Shown: positions 1 through 6,564 of the stretch, one piece after another | Layout: each line of letters starts with the position of its first letter | Position numbering within the stretch: position 1 is the first letter of the stretch | Source: an uncultured Mycoplasmatota bacterium | Lineage (GTDB): Bacteria; Bacillota_I; Bacilli_A; RF39; UBA660 | Reading direction: 5' to 3' | DNA length: 18,631 nucleotides | NCBI GenBank assembly: GCA_900544625.1 | Contig: UQVR01000023.1 | Span: 1 to 18,631, forward strand | Position numbers and translations under genes: made by a program | The notes under the pieces: model-generated | What the model saw: the letters and a program-made list of their open reading frames with translations, nothing else | The model's database searches: none | What the model was told of the DNA's origin: nothing

Positions 1-143
1 TCAAATCTTCTTTTTAATTGAACATCAATTTGAGCCCATTGATCTTTAACTCTATTTCTTAAAACAACTAGTTTATTATATACACTAATTGCCCAAAGAA
101 CAATTAAAACTACAACTATTATTAATATTACCCACCATGGCAT
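1..143 (-). CDS. lemA: LemA family membrane protein, N-terminal fragment (cut by window edge)
   Basis: The visible 47 residues start MPWWVILIIVVVLIVLWAIS, one N-terminal membrane helix (about residues 3-20). They continue with YNKLVVLRNRVKDQWAQIDVQLKRR, the strongly conserved opening of LemA proteins, where a helix is followed by an antiparallel helical bundle. The family is widespread and its molecular role is unsettled. The ATG is well placed behind a strong AAGGAGG Shine-Dalgarno sequence at about 151-158. The gene follows smc on the same strand after an 80-base gap. A weak promoter (TTGTTG, 18-base spacer, TATGAT) may lie in that gap. In Bacillus ftsY follows smc, so this order differs. 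The rest of the protein lies outside the window. Confidence 0.9.
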   Translation of the reverse strand, partial: MPWWVILIIVVVLIVLWAISVYNKLVVLRNRVKDQWAQIDVQLKRRF

Positions 144-223
144 AACGTCATCCTCCTTAAATTAATTTTATCATATTTCATAATTTTTTTAAACAACAAT
201 TTAAAATTTTACATATTTTAACA

Positions 224-3154
224 TTAATTTTCTAATTTAGCACTAACTATTTTACTTACCCCAGATTCTTGCATTGTAATTCCGTACAAAGAATCAGCAT
301 ATTCCATCATTCTTTTTTTATGAGTAATTACTATAAATTGACTTCTGGATTTTTCTTCACTTAAATATTTACCAAACATATCAACATTTACTTCATCTAA
401 GGCAGCCTCCGCTTCATCAAGAATTACAAATGGAGATGGCTTAACCTCAAGCATTGCAAATAACAAACATATTGCTGTCAAAGCTTTTTCTCCCCCACTT
501 AAGGAAACTGGAGAATTTATCTTTTTGCCGGGTGGTATAGCAATAATATCAATACCAGTATTAAGCAAATCATCTGGATCACTTAAAATTAGTTCTCCTT
601 TACCACCTTTAAACATCAATTTAAATATTTTACTAAATTCCACTTTAATGTTTTCAAATGATTTTTTAAATTTATCTACCATTATTTCATCCATTTCCTT
701 AATGATACCTTTAAGTTCACTTGAAGCACTTTCCAAATCAAATTTTTGACTATTTAAAAATTCATATCTTTTTGAAATTCTATCATATTCTTCAATAGCA
801 CCAACGTTTACATTACCTAAACTAGATAATTCTTTTTTTAAATTCTTTACATGTTCACGAGCTATATCACTATCCATCTCTAAGTTATAGTTTCCACAAG
901 CTGCTTCATAAGTTAAATTATAATCATTATTTAGTTCATCTAACAAATTATCTAATTTAACCTCTAATTTACCAGAAATAATTTCTTTATTTTTAAGCTC
1001 ATTAATTACTAAATTATAACTACTATTACTATCCCTAAGTTTTTTATCAAGTTCATTTATTTCATCATTCAAATCATTTTTTTCTTTACTTATTACTTTA
1101 ATATCTTTTTCAAGTAATTCTTTGCTTTTACTTAAATTATTAATCTTTTCCATAAGCAATACTAAATGTTCATCTAACTTATTGCTCTTTAAATCATTTA
1201 TTCCTTCAAGTTCACTTAACATACTTTTATGTTCTTCATTCAATCTACTTAAATTAGTTCTTTTATTAAATAGTTCTTCATTTAGTAAAACAACATACTT
1301 ATTTAAAACATTTTCTCTTTCTTCAAGTTCTAATGATTCTTCATTTAAATTATTTACTTCTTCACTTAATTCCTTTATTTTAATTTCTAACTTTTGCAAA
1401 TCATTTTTTTGTTTATTAAGCTCATTTTTTTCATTTAACATTGTATTTTTCTTACTAGTACCACCAGTAATAGAACCCCCAACATGAAGAATTTCACCAT
1501 CCAATGAAACAACTTTATATTTATAATTTATTAATTTACCAATAATATTTAACGTTCTTTCATTATCAACTACAATTACTTGGCCCAATTGATTTTCAAT
1601 AACATTTTTATACTTACTATCATAACTAATTAAATCACTAAGAATACCAATATAACCATTAATATTTTTTATATCATTTATTATCTCACTACTTGCATAT
1701 CTAGATTTAATTACATTTAACGGATAAAATGTTGCTCTTCCTAACTTTCTTTCTTTCAAAAAGTCTATTGCACTTAAGGCAGAATTATCATCGTCAACCA
1801 CTAAATAATTACTACTTGCTCCTAAAGCAATATCTGTTGCAATCATATATTTTTCGGGTATATCCAAAAGTTTTCCAATTGTATTATGAATGCCATGAAG
1901 CCTAGGATTATTCAAAATGTTTCTAACACTAACCGGAGCAGATTCAGCACTCATTATATTATTTTCTAATATTTCTATTTTATTTTCTAATAAAAATTTA
2001 GCCTTAGTTGCTTCCATCAAAGAATTATTCGCTGTACTTTTTTTTACTTTTAACACTAAAAGTTTATTCTTTACTTCCTCACCTTTTTCTCTTTGATCAT
2101 TAACACTCGCTTCAATATCTAATATTTCTCTTTCCAAAACTGTAATATTTTTATTTATATTAAGTTCATCTTCTTTTAACTTAATTAAATTATCATCTAT
2201 AACATCTTTATTTGCTTCATATTTTTTTCTTTCAACAGTTATCTTTTTTTCACTATTCAAATTACCAATCTCTTCAGTTATTTTAAGCAATTCTTCTCTT
2301 TTTCTATTTACTCTTTCTTCTAATTCAAGATTCTTTAATTTTAACTTTTCTAATTTAGAATCTCCGACATTATCTTTTAAAGTAATTAATTTCTCTTTTA
2401 AATTTTTAATTTCCTCACATATTTTAGAATATTCTAGATTTAAATCTGTTATATCTTTTGCTATTAAAGCAATATCAATACTTTCTAACTCACCTTTTAT
2501 ATCAACATATTTTTGGGCAACAATGCTTTGTTCTTTTAAAGGTTCAACTGTTTTAGAAAGTTCATCAATAACTAACTTTATACGCATTAAGTTTTCTTCA
2601 GTTTTTTCTAACTTCTTTAAACTTTCTTCCTTACGCTTTTTATATTTTAATACACCAGCGGCACTTTCAAATATAACTCTTCGATCACTTGATTTAGAAT
2701 TTACTATATCTGTTACATTTCCTTGACTAATTATATTAAATGCATTAGCTCCAGCGCCAGAATCAATAAATAAATCAGTTATATCCTTAAGTCTAACCCT
2801 TGAATTGTTAATATAATATTCATTTTCACCAGTTGAATAAACTATTCTTTTTATTTCTACTTCTTTAAAATCACTATGTAAATAATGATCACTATTATCG
2901 AAAACTAAAGCAACCATCGCTCTTTTTTGAGCTTCTCTAGATTCACTACCACTAAAGATACAATCAGTCATATTATTTTGTCCACGCAAAGATTTAACAG
3001 ACTGTTCACCTAAAACCCATCTTACAGCATCAACGATATTGCTTTTTCCAGAACCATTTGGTCCAACAATTCCAGTTATTCCCGGATTAATTTCCAAATC
3101 TAATTTATCTGCAAAAGATTTAAACCCCTGTGCTCTAATACTTTTTAAATACAT
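224..3154 (-). CDS. smc: Chromosome segregation/condensation protein SMC, short form
   Basis: SMC is the ATPase core of the condensin-like SMC-ScpAB complex that compacts and separates the chromosome. The N-terminal head has Walker A GPNGSGKS at residues 31-38, the R57 loop (LRG) and Q-loop Q144. Coiled coil runs about 165-400. The hinge spans about 405-565 and ends in GGSITGG. A second coil spans about 570-790. The C-terminal head has signature LSGGEKALTA (885-894), Walker B FVILDE (909-914) and the D-loop ALD. The length of 976 residues is about 200 shorter than Bacillus SMC and close to mycoplasma SMC. Head and hinge are complete, so each coil arm has been shortened. The ATG directly follows the rnc stop codon (TAA then ATG), with a GGTGA ribosome-binding site inside rnc, so translation is probably coupled. 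Confidence 0.98.
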   Translation of the reverse strand: MYLKSIRAQGFKSFADKLDLEINPGITGIVGPNGSGKSNIVDAVRWVLGEQSVKSLRGQNNMTDCIFSGSESREAQKRAMVALVFDNSDHYLHSDFKEVEIKRIVYSTGENEYYINNSRVRLKDITDLFIDSGAGANAFNIISQGNVTDIVNSKSSDRRVIFESAAGVLKYKKRKEESLKKLEKTEENLMRIKLVIDELSKTVEPLKEQSIVAQKYVDIKGELESIDIALIAKDITDLNLEYSKICEEIKNLKEKLITLKDNVGDSKLEKLKLKNLELEERVNRKREELLKITEEIGNLNSEKKITVERKKYEANKDVIDDNLIKLKEDELNINKNITVLEREILDIEASVNDQREKGEEVKNKLLVLKVKKSTANNSLMEATKAKFLLENKIEILENNIMSAESAPVSVRNILNNPRLHGIHNTIGKLLDIPEKYMIATDIALGASSNYLVVDDDNSALSAIDFLKERKLGRATFYPLNVIKSRYASSEIINDIKNINGYIGILSDLISYDSKYKNVIENQLGQVIVVDNERTLNIIGKLINYKYKVVSLDGEILHVGGSITGGTSKKNTMLNEKNELNKQKNDLQKLEIKIKELSEEVNNLNEESLELEERENVLNKYVVLLNEELFNKRTNLSRLNEEHKSMLSELEGINDLKSNKLDEHLVLLMEKINNLSKSKELLEKDIKVISKEKNDLNDEINELDKKLRDSNSSYNLVINELKNKEIISGKLEVKLDNLLDELNNDYNLTYEAACGNYNLEMDSDIAREHVKNLKKELSSLGNVNVGAIEEYDRISKRYEFLNSQKFDLESASSELKGIIKEMDEIMVDKFKKSFENIKVEFSKIFKLMFKGGKGELILSDPDDLLNTGIDIIAIPPGKKINSPVSLSGGEKALTAICLLFAMLEVKPSPFVILDEAEAALDEVNVDMFGKYLSEEKSRSQFIVITHKKRMMEYADSLYGITMQESGVSKIVSAKLEN

Positions 3155-3805
3155 TTACTTCACCACACTTTTATTCAAAGCATCTAATGCTGCATTTTGT
3201 TCAGCTTCTTTTTTACTTTTACCAATGCCCTTTCCATATATTATATTATCTATTTTAACTGCCATTTCAAAAGTCTTATCATGTGCTTCTCCATATTCAC
3301 GAATTAATACATACTCCAAAGACTTTTTATTTGTTTGAACAGCCTCTTGTAATTTTGTTTTATAATCAGTATTAAAATCCCAACCTTCCTTAATAAATGG
3401 TACAATAATATCTTGCAAATATTTTTTTACAACTTCATATCCTTGATCTAAATATACAGTTGCCGCCACAGCTTCAAAAACATCAGCAATAATTGTATCA
3501 TTTAAATTGTTTATTTGACCATGTCCAAGTCTAATATATCTATCAATACCCATTTTTTTAGAATATGTAGCTAAAGCTTTTTCGCAAACATAATTAGCTC
3601 TAATCTTAGTCATTTCTCCCTCACTATAATCAGTGTTTAAATATAAATACTCACTAGTTACAGATTCTAGTATTGCATCTCCTAAATACTCTAACCTTTC
3701 ATAATTATCACAATTATGTTCATTTGAATAACTACTATGAGTTAATGCAGTTTCCAATAACTCTTTATTTTTAATTTCAATACCCATTTTTTCTAAACAT
3801 TTCAT
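3155..3805 (-). CDS. rnc: Ribonuclease III
   Basis: This double-strand-specific endoribonuclease processes rRNA precursors and structured mRNA. The catalytic domain (about 1-130) carries the signature ERLEYLGDAIL. E36, E39 and D43 match E. coli E38, E41 and D45. D108 and E111 (ADVFEA) match the other metal ligands D114 and E117. A double-stranded-RNA-binding domain follows at about 147-214, from DYKTKLQE to the KKEAEQNAAL helix. The length of 216 residues is normal. It is the first gene of an rnc-smc unit, an order conserved across Firmicutes. The Shine-Dalgarno sequence is weak, and the promoter at 3829-3857 leaves a leader of only about 17-20 bases. Confidence 0.97.
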   Translation of the reverse strand: MKCLEKMGIEIKNKELLETALTHSSYSNEHNCDNYERLEYLGDAILESVTSEYLYLNTDYSEGEMTKIRANYVCEKALATYSKKMGIDRYIRLGHGQINNLNDTIIADVFEAVAATVYLDQGYEVVKKYLQDIIVPFIKEGWDFNTDYKTKLQEAVQTNKKSLEYVLIREYGEAHDKTFEMAVKIDNIIYGKGIGKSKKEAEQNAALDALNKSVVK

Positions 3806-3828
3806 ATTACCATATCCATTTCTATCTA

Positions 3829-3857
3829 ATTATAACAAATTTTTTCTATTTTGAAAA
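3829..3857 (-). promoter_or_regulatory. Promoter of rnc-smc
   Basis: Read on the minus strand, a perfect -10 TATAAT (3829-3834) is preceded by TG one base upstream (an extended -10). A partial -35 TTTTCA (3852-3857) sits 17 bases further up. This -35 lies two bases from the -35 of the divergent yidD promoter, so the two promoters stand back to back and polymerase could probably occupy only one at a time. Confidence 0.7.
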
Positions 3858-3859
3858 CA

Positions 3860-3888
3860 TTTACAAACGAATAATTATATAGTAAAAT
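3860..3888 (+). promoter_or_regulatory. Promoter of yidD and the lipoprotein gene
   Basis: TTTACA (3860-3865), a 17-base spacer and TAAAAT (3883-3888) form a good vegetative-type promoter. Transcription should start near 3894-3896, which is inside the Shine-Dalgarno sequence AAAGGGTGAT (3893-3902). The untranslated leader would therefore be only about 12 bases if translation begins at 3907. Confidence 0.7.
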
Positions 3889-3897
3889 GTTTAAAGG

Positions 3898-4131
3898 GTG
3901 ATATTTATAAAAAAGTTATTAATTTATATTATCAGAGGGTACCAAGTAACTCCTACTCATGCTCACTCAATGTGCAGATTTAATCCGACATGCAGTGAAT
4001 ATATGATTGAGGCCTTAAATGAATATGGCTTGTTTAATGGATTAAAATTAGGAATCAAAAGAGTACTTAAATGTCATCCCTTTGGAAAATATGGACATGA
4101 CGAAATTAAAAAGGAAGGAAAAACAATATGA
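3898..4131 (+). CDS. yidD: YidD, membrane protein insertion efficiency factor
   Basis: YidD is a small amphipathic protein at the inner face of the membrane that assists the YidC insertase. The family core CRFNPTCSEYMIEAL and the GIKRVLKCHPFG segment are present. The usual GGxDPVP tail is altered to KYGHDE. The coordinate uses the GTG at 3898, but that GTG is the centre of the Shine-Dalgarno sequence AAAGGGTGAT (3893-3902) and is probably not the start. The first in-frame codon at the right distance is ATA at 3907, giving (M)KKLLIYIIRGYQ, which matches the usual YidD N-terminus (see findings). The TGA stop overlaps the ATG of the next gene (ATGA), indicating translational coupling. It is the only gene here ending in TGA. 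Confidence 0.93.
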   Translation: MIFIKKLLIYIIRGYQVTPTHAHSMCRFNPTCSEYMIEALNEYGLFNGLKLGIKRVLKCHPFGKYGHDEIKKEGKTI

Positions 4132-4982
4132 AAAAATTATTTTTAATAATACTAAGTGCATTTCTTTTAACAGGATGCAGTCTAAAAAAAGACAATTTAG
4201 AAAACGCTACAATTTATACTACTATATATCCTATTAAATATTTAACTGAATTTATGTATAAAGACTACGGAACAATCGAAAGTATTTATCCAAGTGGTGC
4301 AGATGTCTACAATTACGAACTTACAGATAAGCAAATAAAAAAATATGCCAAATCAGATCTTTTTATTTATAATGGCTTAAGCAACGAAAAAACAATAGCC
4401 AAAAACCTAATTAATAAAAATAAAAATTTATTAATTATTGATGTCTCTAACGGATTATCTTATAAAAATGGTGATAAAGAATTATGGATGAGTCCAAATA
4501 ACTATTTAATGCTAGCTAAAAACATTAAAGATTATTTAAAAGAATACCTAGAAAGTCAAATAATATCAGATTATGTTGAAAAAAAGTATCAAGAATTATC
4601 AGAAATATTATCTTTAAAAGATGCTGACTTGAGAGCTATTGGTAAAGAAGCACAATCTAAAGGTACAAACACCTTGATAGTTAGTGATAATGTATTTAAG
4701 TTTTTAGAAAACTATGGATTTAATATTGTTTCCTTAGATGAAGAAAATTTAACTGAAGGAACACTAAACTCCATTAAAAACAATTTCAAAAAAGAAACAT
4801 ACACAACAATATTAGTTTTAGATAATAATTACACAGAAAATATAAAAACGATTGTAAAAGATTATAAAGCCAAAACAATTGATGTTAAATCGATGATTAA
4901 TGTTGAAACAGACAATACGGACGATTATTTAACAGTAATGCAAGATTTTATCGATAATATTGAAAATATTTGCATAAGCTAA
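4128..4982 (+). CDS. ZnuA/TroA-like substrate-binding lipoprotein lacking the metal-binding histidines
   Basis: An N-terminal lipoprotein signal (residues 1-16) ends in the lipobox LLTGC, with lipidated C17. The rest follows the fold and length of cluster A-1 metal-binding lipoproteins: TTIYPIKYLTEF, then SDLFIYNGL, then a long linking helix and a second lobe. The ligands of that family do not match. The DPH-x-YEP histidine is Y61 (DVYNYE), the DPHVWLSP histidine is E118 (DKELWMSP), and the QHxAF histidine falls at about D187 (SDNVF). The acidic fourth position is probably D232. There is no histidine-rich loop, and no permease or ATPase partner gene lies nearby. It may bind a different metal, or may have become a non-transport surface protein. 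The start has a good AAGGAAGG site and overlaps the yidD stop. No terminator separates it from tRNA-Ser. Confidence 0.85.
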   Translation: MKKLFLIILSAFLLTGCSLKKDNLENATIYTTIYPIKYLTEFMYKDYGTIESIYPSGADVYNYELTDKQIKKYAKSDLFIYNGLSNEKTIAKNLINKNKNLLIIDVSNGLSYKNGDKELWMSPNNYLMLAKNIKDYLKEYLESQIISDYVEKKYQELSEILSLKDADLRAIGKEAQSKGTNTLIVSDNVFKFLENYGFNIVSLDEENLTEGTLNSIKNNFKKETYTTILVLDNNYTENIKTIVKDYKAKTIDVKSMINVETDNTDDYLTVMQDFIDNIENICIS

Positions 4983-5011
4983 TTGACAAGATACTACTTT
5001 TATATTAAAAT
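4983..5011 (+). promoter_or_regulatory. Promoter of tRNA-Ser
   Basis: A perfect -35 TTGACA (4983-4988), a 17-base spacer and TAAAAT (5006-5011) lie directly upstream of the tRNA. The -35 begins on the base after the lipoprotein stop codon. It is the closest match to a consensus vegetative promoter in the window. Confidence 0.85.
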
Positions 5012-5026
5012 ATAGAAGTAGCTTAT

Positions 5027-5119
5027 GGAGCAGTACTCAAGAGGCTGAAGAGGGATCCCTGCTAAGGATTTAGGTCGGCGAATGCTGGCGCGGAGGTTCA
5101 AATCCTCTCTGCTCCGCCA
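5027..5119 (+). tRNA. tRNA-Ser(GCU)
   Basis: The 93-base gene starts GGAGCAG and ends CTGCTCC-G-CCA, a perfect 7-bp acceptor stem with encoded CCA. The anticodon stem GATCC/GGATT frames the loop CTGCTAA, giving anticodon GCU for AGU/AGC serine codons. A long variable arm typical of serine tRNAs follows, then a T-arm with TTCAAAT. It has its own promoter and terminator, and read-through from the lipoprotein gene would also include it. Confidence 0.97.
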
Positions 5120-5130
5120 TTTAAACAATT

Positions 5131-5159
5131 AAAAACTTCCAAATTTATGGAAGTTTTTT
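5131..5159. terminator. Bidirectional terminator between tRNA-Ser and the ATP-grasp gene
   Basis: AAAAACTTCC (5131-5140) pairs with GGAAGTTTTT (5149-5158) across an 8-base loop. T runs are present on both strands, so the hairpin can end tRNA-Ser on the plus strand and the convergent ATP-grasp gene on the minus strand, whose stop codon is at 5162-5164. Confidence 0.85.
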
Positions 5160-5161
5160 GT

Positions 5162-6181
5162 TTATAAATCATTAATTGGTTCAAATTGTCTTGAAAGTTT
5201 AAGACTTTCAGTTTCGCAGCCATATAAATTACAATCATCAAATGTATCTGAAAAAAATAAAGCTCCTCTTTCTCCAATCATGCAAATGCTTCTAAGATCG
5301 GCAGCAAACATTCCATAATTATTCCATTTACATCTAGCATTTAAAATAGGTTTTATGACTTCGGCATCAATTATCTTTTTATCTAAATCTATATTATCAT
5401 GCTTTAAATCAAGTGACTTATCACATATAGAATTATACAAATACATTCCTGATGCTTCAATTGGATTAAATTCTACTATATCAATAAGTCCTTTAGAATC
5501 TTCCATTAAATCAATAACATAAGTACCTGGATAATTTTTAACAATATTTGAAGCAAAATCCAACACTTTATTTTCAATTTTATGGTTTTGAAAAAAAGTA
5601 AATCTTGATATATTATATATTTTACCATCAATAACAACACATCTATATTCTTTAGTACCCATTTTATCTTCTTTGATATCTACAAAGGTACTTACTATAA
5701 ATAGTTCGTTTTCATGAAACTTTAAAGCTTTACAAAAATTACAATTAGTTCTTTCTAAAATATTTGGATTAATAACTCCAACAAAATTTTTTGTAACAGT
5801 TTTAATAAACATTTTTTCTCCAAATAACTCTTTTAAATATCTAATATTTTCTTCTTTTAATAATTCTTTTCCTTCAAATACTAAAACATCTCTATTAGTT
5901 TTAACATATAAAGGCCAAAGTTCAATTTTATTTACCATATCTATATTATTAATCGGTATACCGCCTTTACTTTCAATAGCATTTATAATAATTTCAACTT
6001 GTAAGGCACCAGTTCTAGGAAAAACTATTTGTCCCTTGATAGAACAAACTTTTCCTTTTAAATTGTAAAAATTATCATCAATTTCATCGTATAAAACCAC
6101 AGGGTATTTTTTTCTAACATTATTAATTTCCTTAATAATATCTTCATTTTTTATAATTCTTTTATCATAACAGTATATCAT
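5162..6181 (-). CDS. ATP-grasp domain protein, resembling the R2K clade
   Basis: ATP-grasp enzymes join a carboxylate to an amine or thiol through an acyl-phosphate. The N-terminal part (GQIVFPRTGALQVEIIINAI, then GGIPINN and IELWPLYV) resembles the pre-ATP-grasp region of R2K/DUF4343-type proteins. Putative ATP-contacting K127 (MFIKTVTKNF) and R180 (KEYRCVVIDGKIYNISRF) are followed by YVIDLM (D224) and the metal-binding strand DIVEFNPIEASGMY (E237, N239). About 85 further residues have no recognised motif. The substrate is unknown, and no peptide or polymer-synthesis partner is adjacent. The ATG follows an AAAGAGG site. No promoter is visible between it and the tRNA terminator at 6201-6226, so expression may depend on read-through. 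The superfamily is fairly sure, the R2K assignment tentative. Confidence 0.75.
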   Translation of the reverse strand: MIYCYDKRIIKNEDIIKEINNVRKKYPVVLYDEIDDNFYNLKGKVCSIKGQIVFPRTGALQVEIIINAIESKGGIPINNIDMVNKIELWPLYVKTNRDVLVFEGKELLKEENIRYLKELFGEKMFIKTVTKNFVGVINPNILERTNCNFCKALKFHENELFIVSTFVDIKEDKMGTKEYRCVVIDGKIYNISRFTFFQNHKIENKVLDFASNIVKNYPGTYVIDLMEDSKGLIDIVEFNPIEASGMYLYNSICDKSLDLKHDNIDLDKKIIDAEVIKPILNARCKWNNYGMFAADLRSICMIGERGALFFSDTFDDCNLYGCETESLKLSRQFEPINDL

Positions 6182-6200
6182 AACACAACCTCTTTATTGC

Positions 6201-6226
6201 AAATAAAAACTCCTACTACGGAGTTA
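6201..6226 (-). terminator. Terminator of the tRNA-Ile/tRNA-Glu transcript
   Basis: On the minus strand AACTCC and GGAGTT (plus positions 6220-6225 and 6208-6213) form a 6-bp stem around a 6-base loop, followed by TTTATTT. It lies 11 bases after the tRNA-Glu CCA end and before the ATP-grasp gene. Confidence 0.75.
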
Positions 6227-6236
6227 TAATCAAAAT

Positions 6237-6313
6237 TGGTGACCCGTACGGGATTTGAACCCATGTATGCATGCGTGAAAGGCATGTGTGTTAAACCGCT
6301 TCACCAACGGGCC
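6237..6313 (-). tRNA. tRNA-Glu(UUC)
   Basis: On the minus strand the 77-base gene begins GGCCCGTTGGTGAAGCGG and ends with encoded CCA. The anticodon loop reads CTTTCAC, giving anticodon UUC for glutamate. The T-loop GTTCAAATC is intact. It follows tRNA-Ile by eight bases and shares its promoter. Confidence 0.97.
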
Positions 6314-6321
6314 ATTATTAA

Positions 6322-6398
<77 letters not shown>

Positions 6399-6415
6399 AC
6401 TAACAAAACCTTTTT

Positions 6416-6462
6416 AATTTTACAATATTTTTTTGCTTTTGGCAATACCCTTTTGTAAAATT
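6416..6462 (-). repeat. Inverted repeat in the tRNA-Ile leader
   Basis: AATTTTACAA (6416-6425) and TTGTAAAATT (6453-6462) are perfect 10-base inverted arms. A smaller TTGC/GCAA hairpin lies inside them. The repeat sits in the transcribed leader between the promoter (start near 6483) and the tRNA 5' end at 6398. It could be a precursor-processing hairpin. It lacks the T-box and specifier features of a T-box leader. Confidence 0.55.
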
Positions 6463-6489
6463 TTTGATCTTTTTTGCTGATGTATTAAC

Positions 6490-6518
6490 ATTATACTATA
6501 TAAACATAGTCTTGTAAA
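6490..6518 (-). promoter_or_regulatory. Promoter of the tRNA-Ile/tRNA-Glu unit
   Basis: On the minus strand TTTACA (6513-6518), a 17-base spacer and a perfect TATAAT (6490-6495) form a strong promoter. Transcription should start near 6483, leaving an 85-base leader before mature tRNA-Ile. Confidence 0.8.
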
Positions 6519-6530
6519 TAGATTTTCTAC

Positions 6531-6564
6531 AAAAAATAACAATATATTTAAACATATATTGTTA
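6531..6564 (-). terminator. Terminator of the pnp-phosphohexomutase operon
   Basis: AACAATATAT (6538-6547) and ATATATTGTT (6554-6563) form a 10-bp stem with a 6-base loop, followed on the minus strand by A then six T. The stem overlaps the phosphohexomutase stop codon (6562-6564). Confidence 0.75.

Noticed and set aside
525..3338. Plus-strand open frames opposite smc and rnc
   Set aside because: They are antisense to strongly conserved genes, lack ribosome-binding sites and have low-complexity S/L/F-rich translations typical of the reverse strand of AT-rich coiled-coil genes.
6399..6489. T-box riboswitch before tRNA-Ile
   Set aside because: No T-box sequence, specifier loop or antiterminator is present, and the downstream gene is a tRNA.
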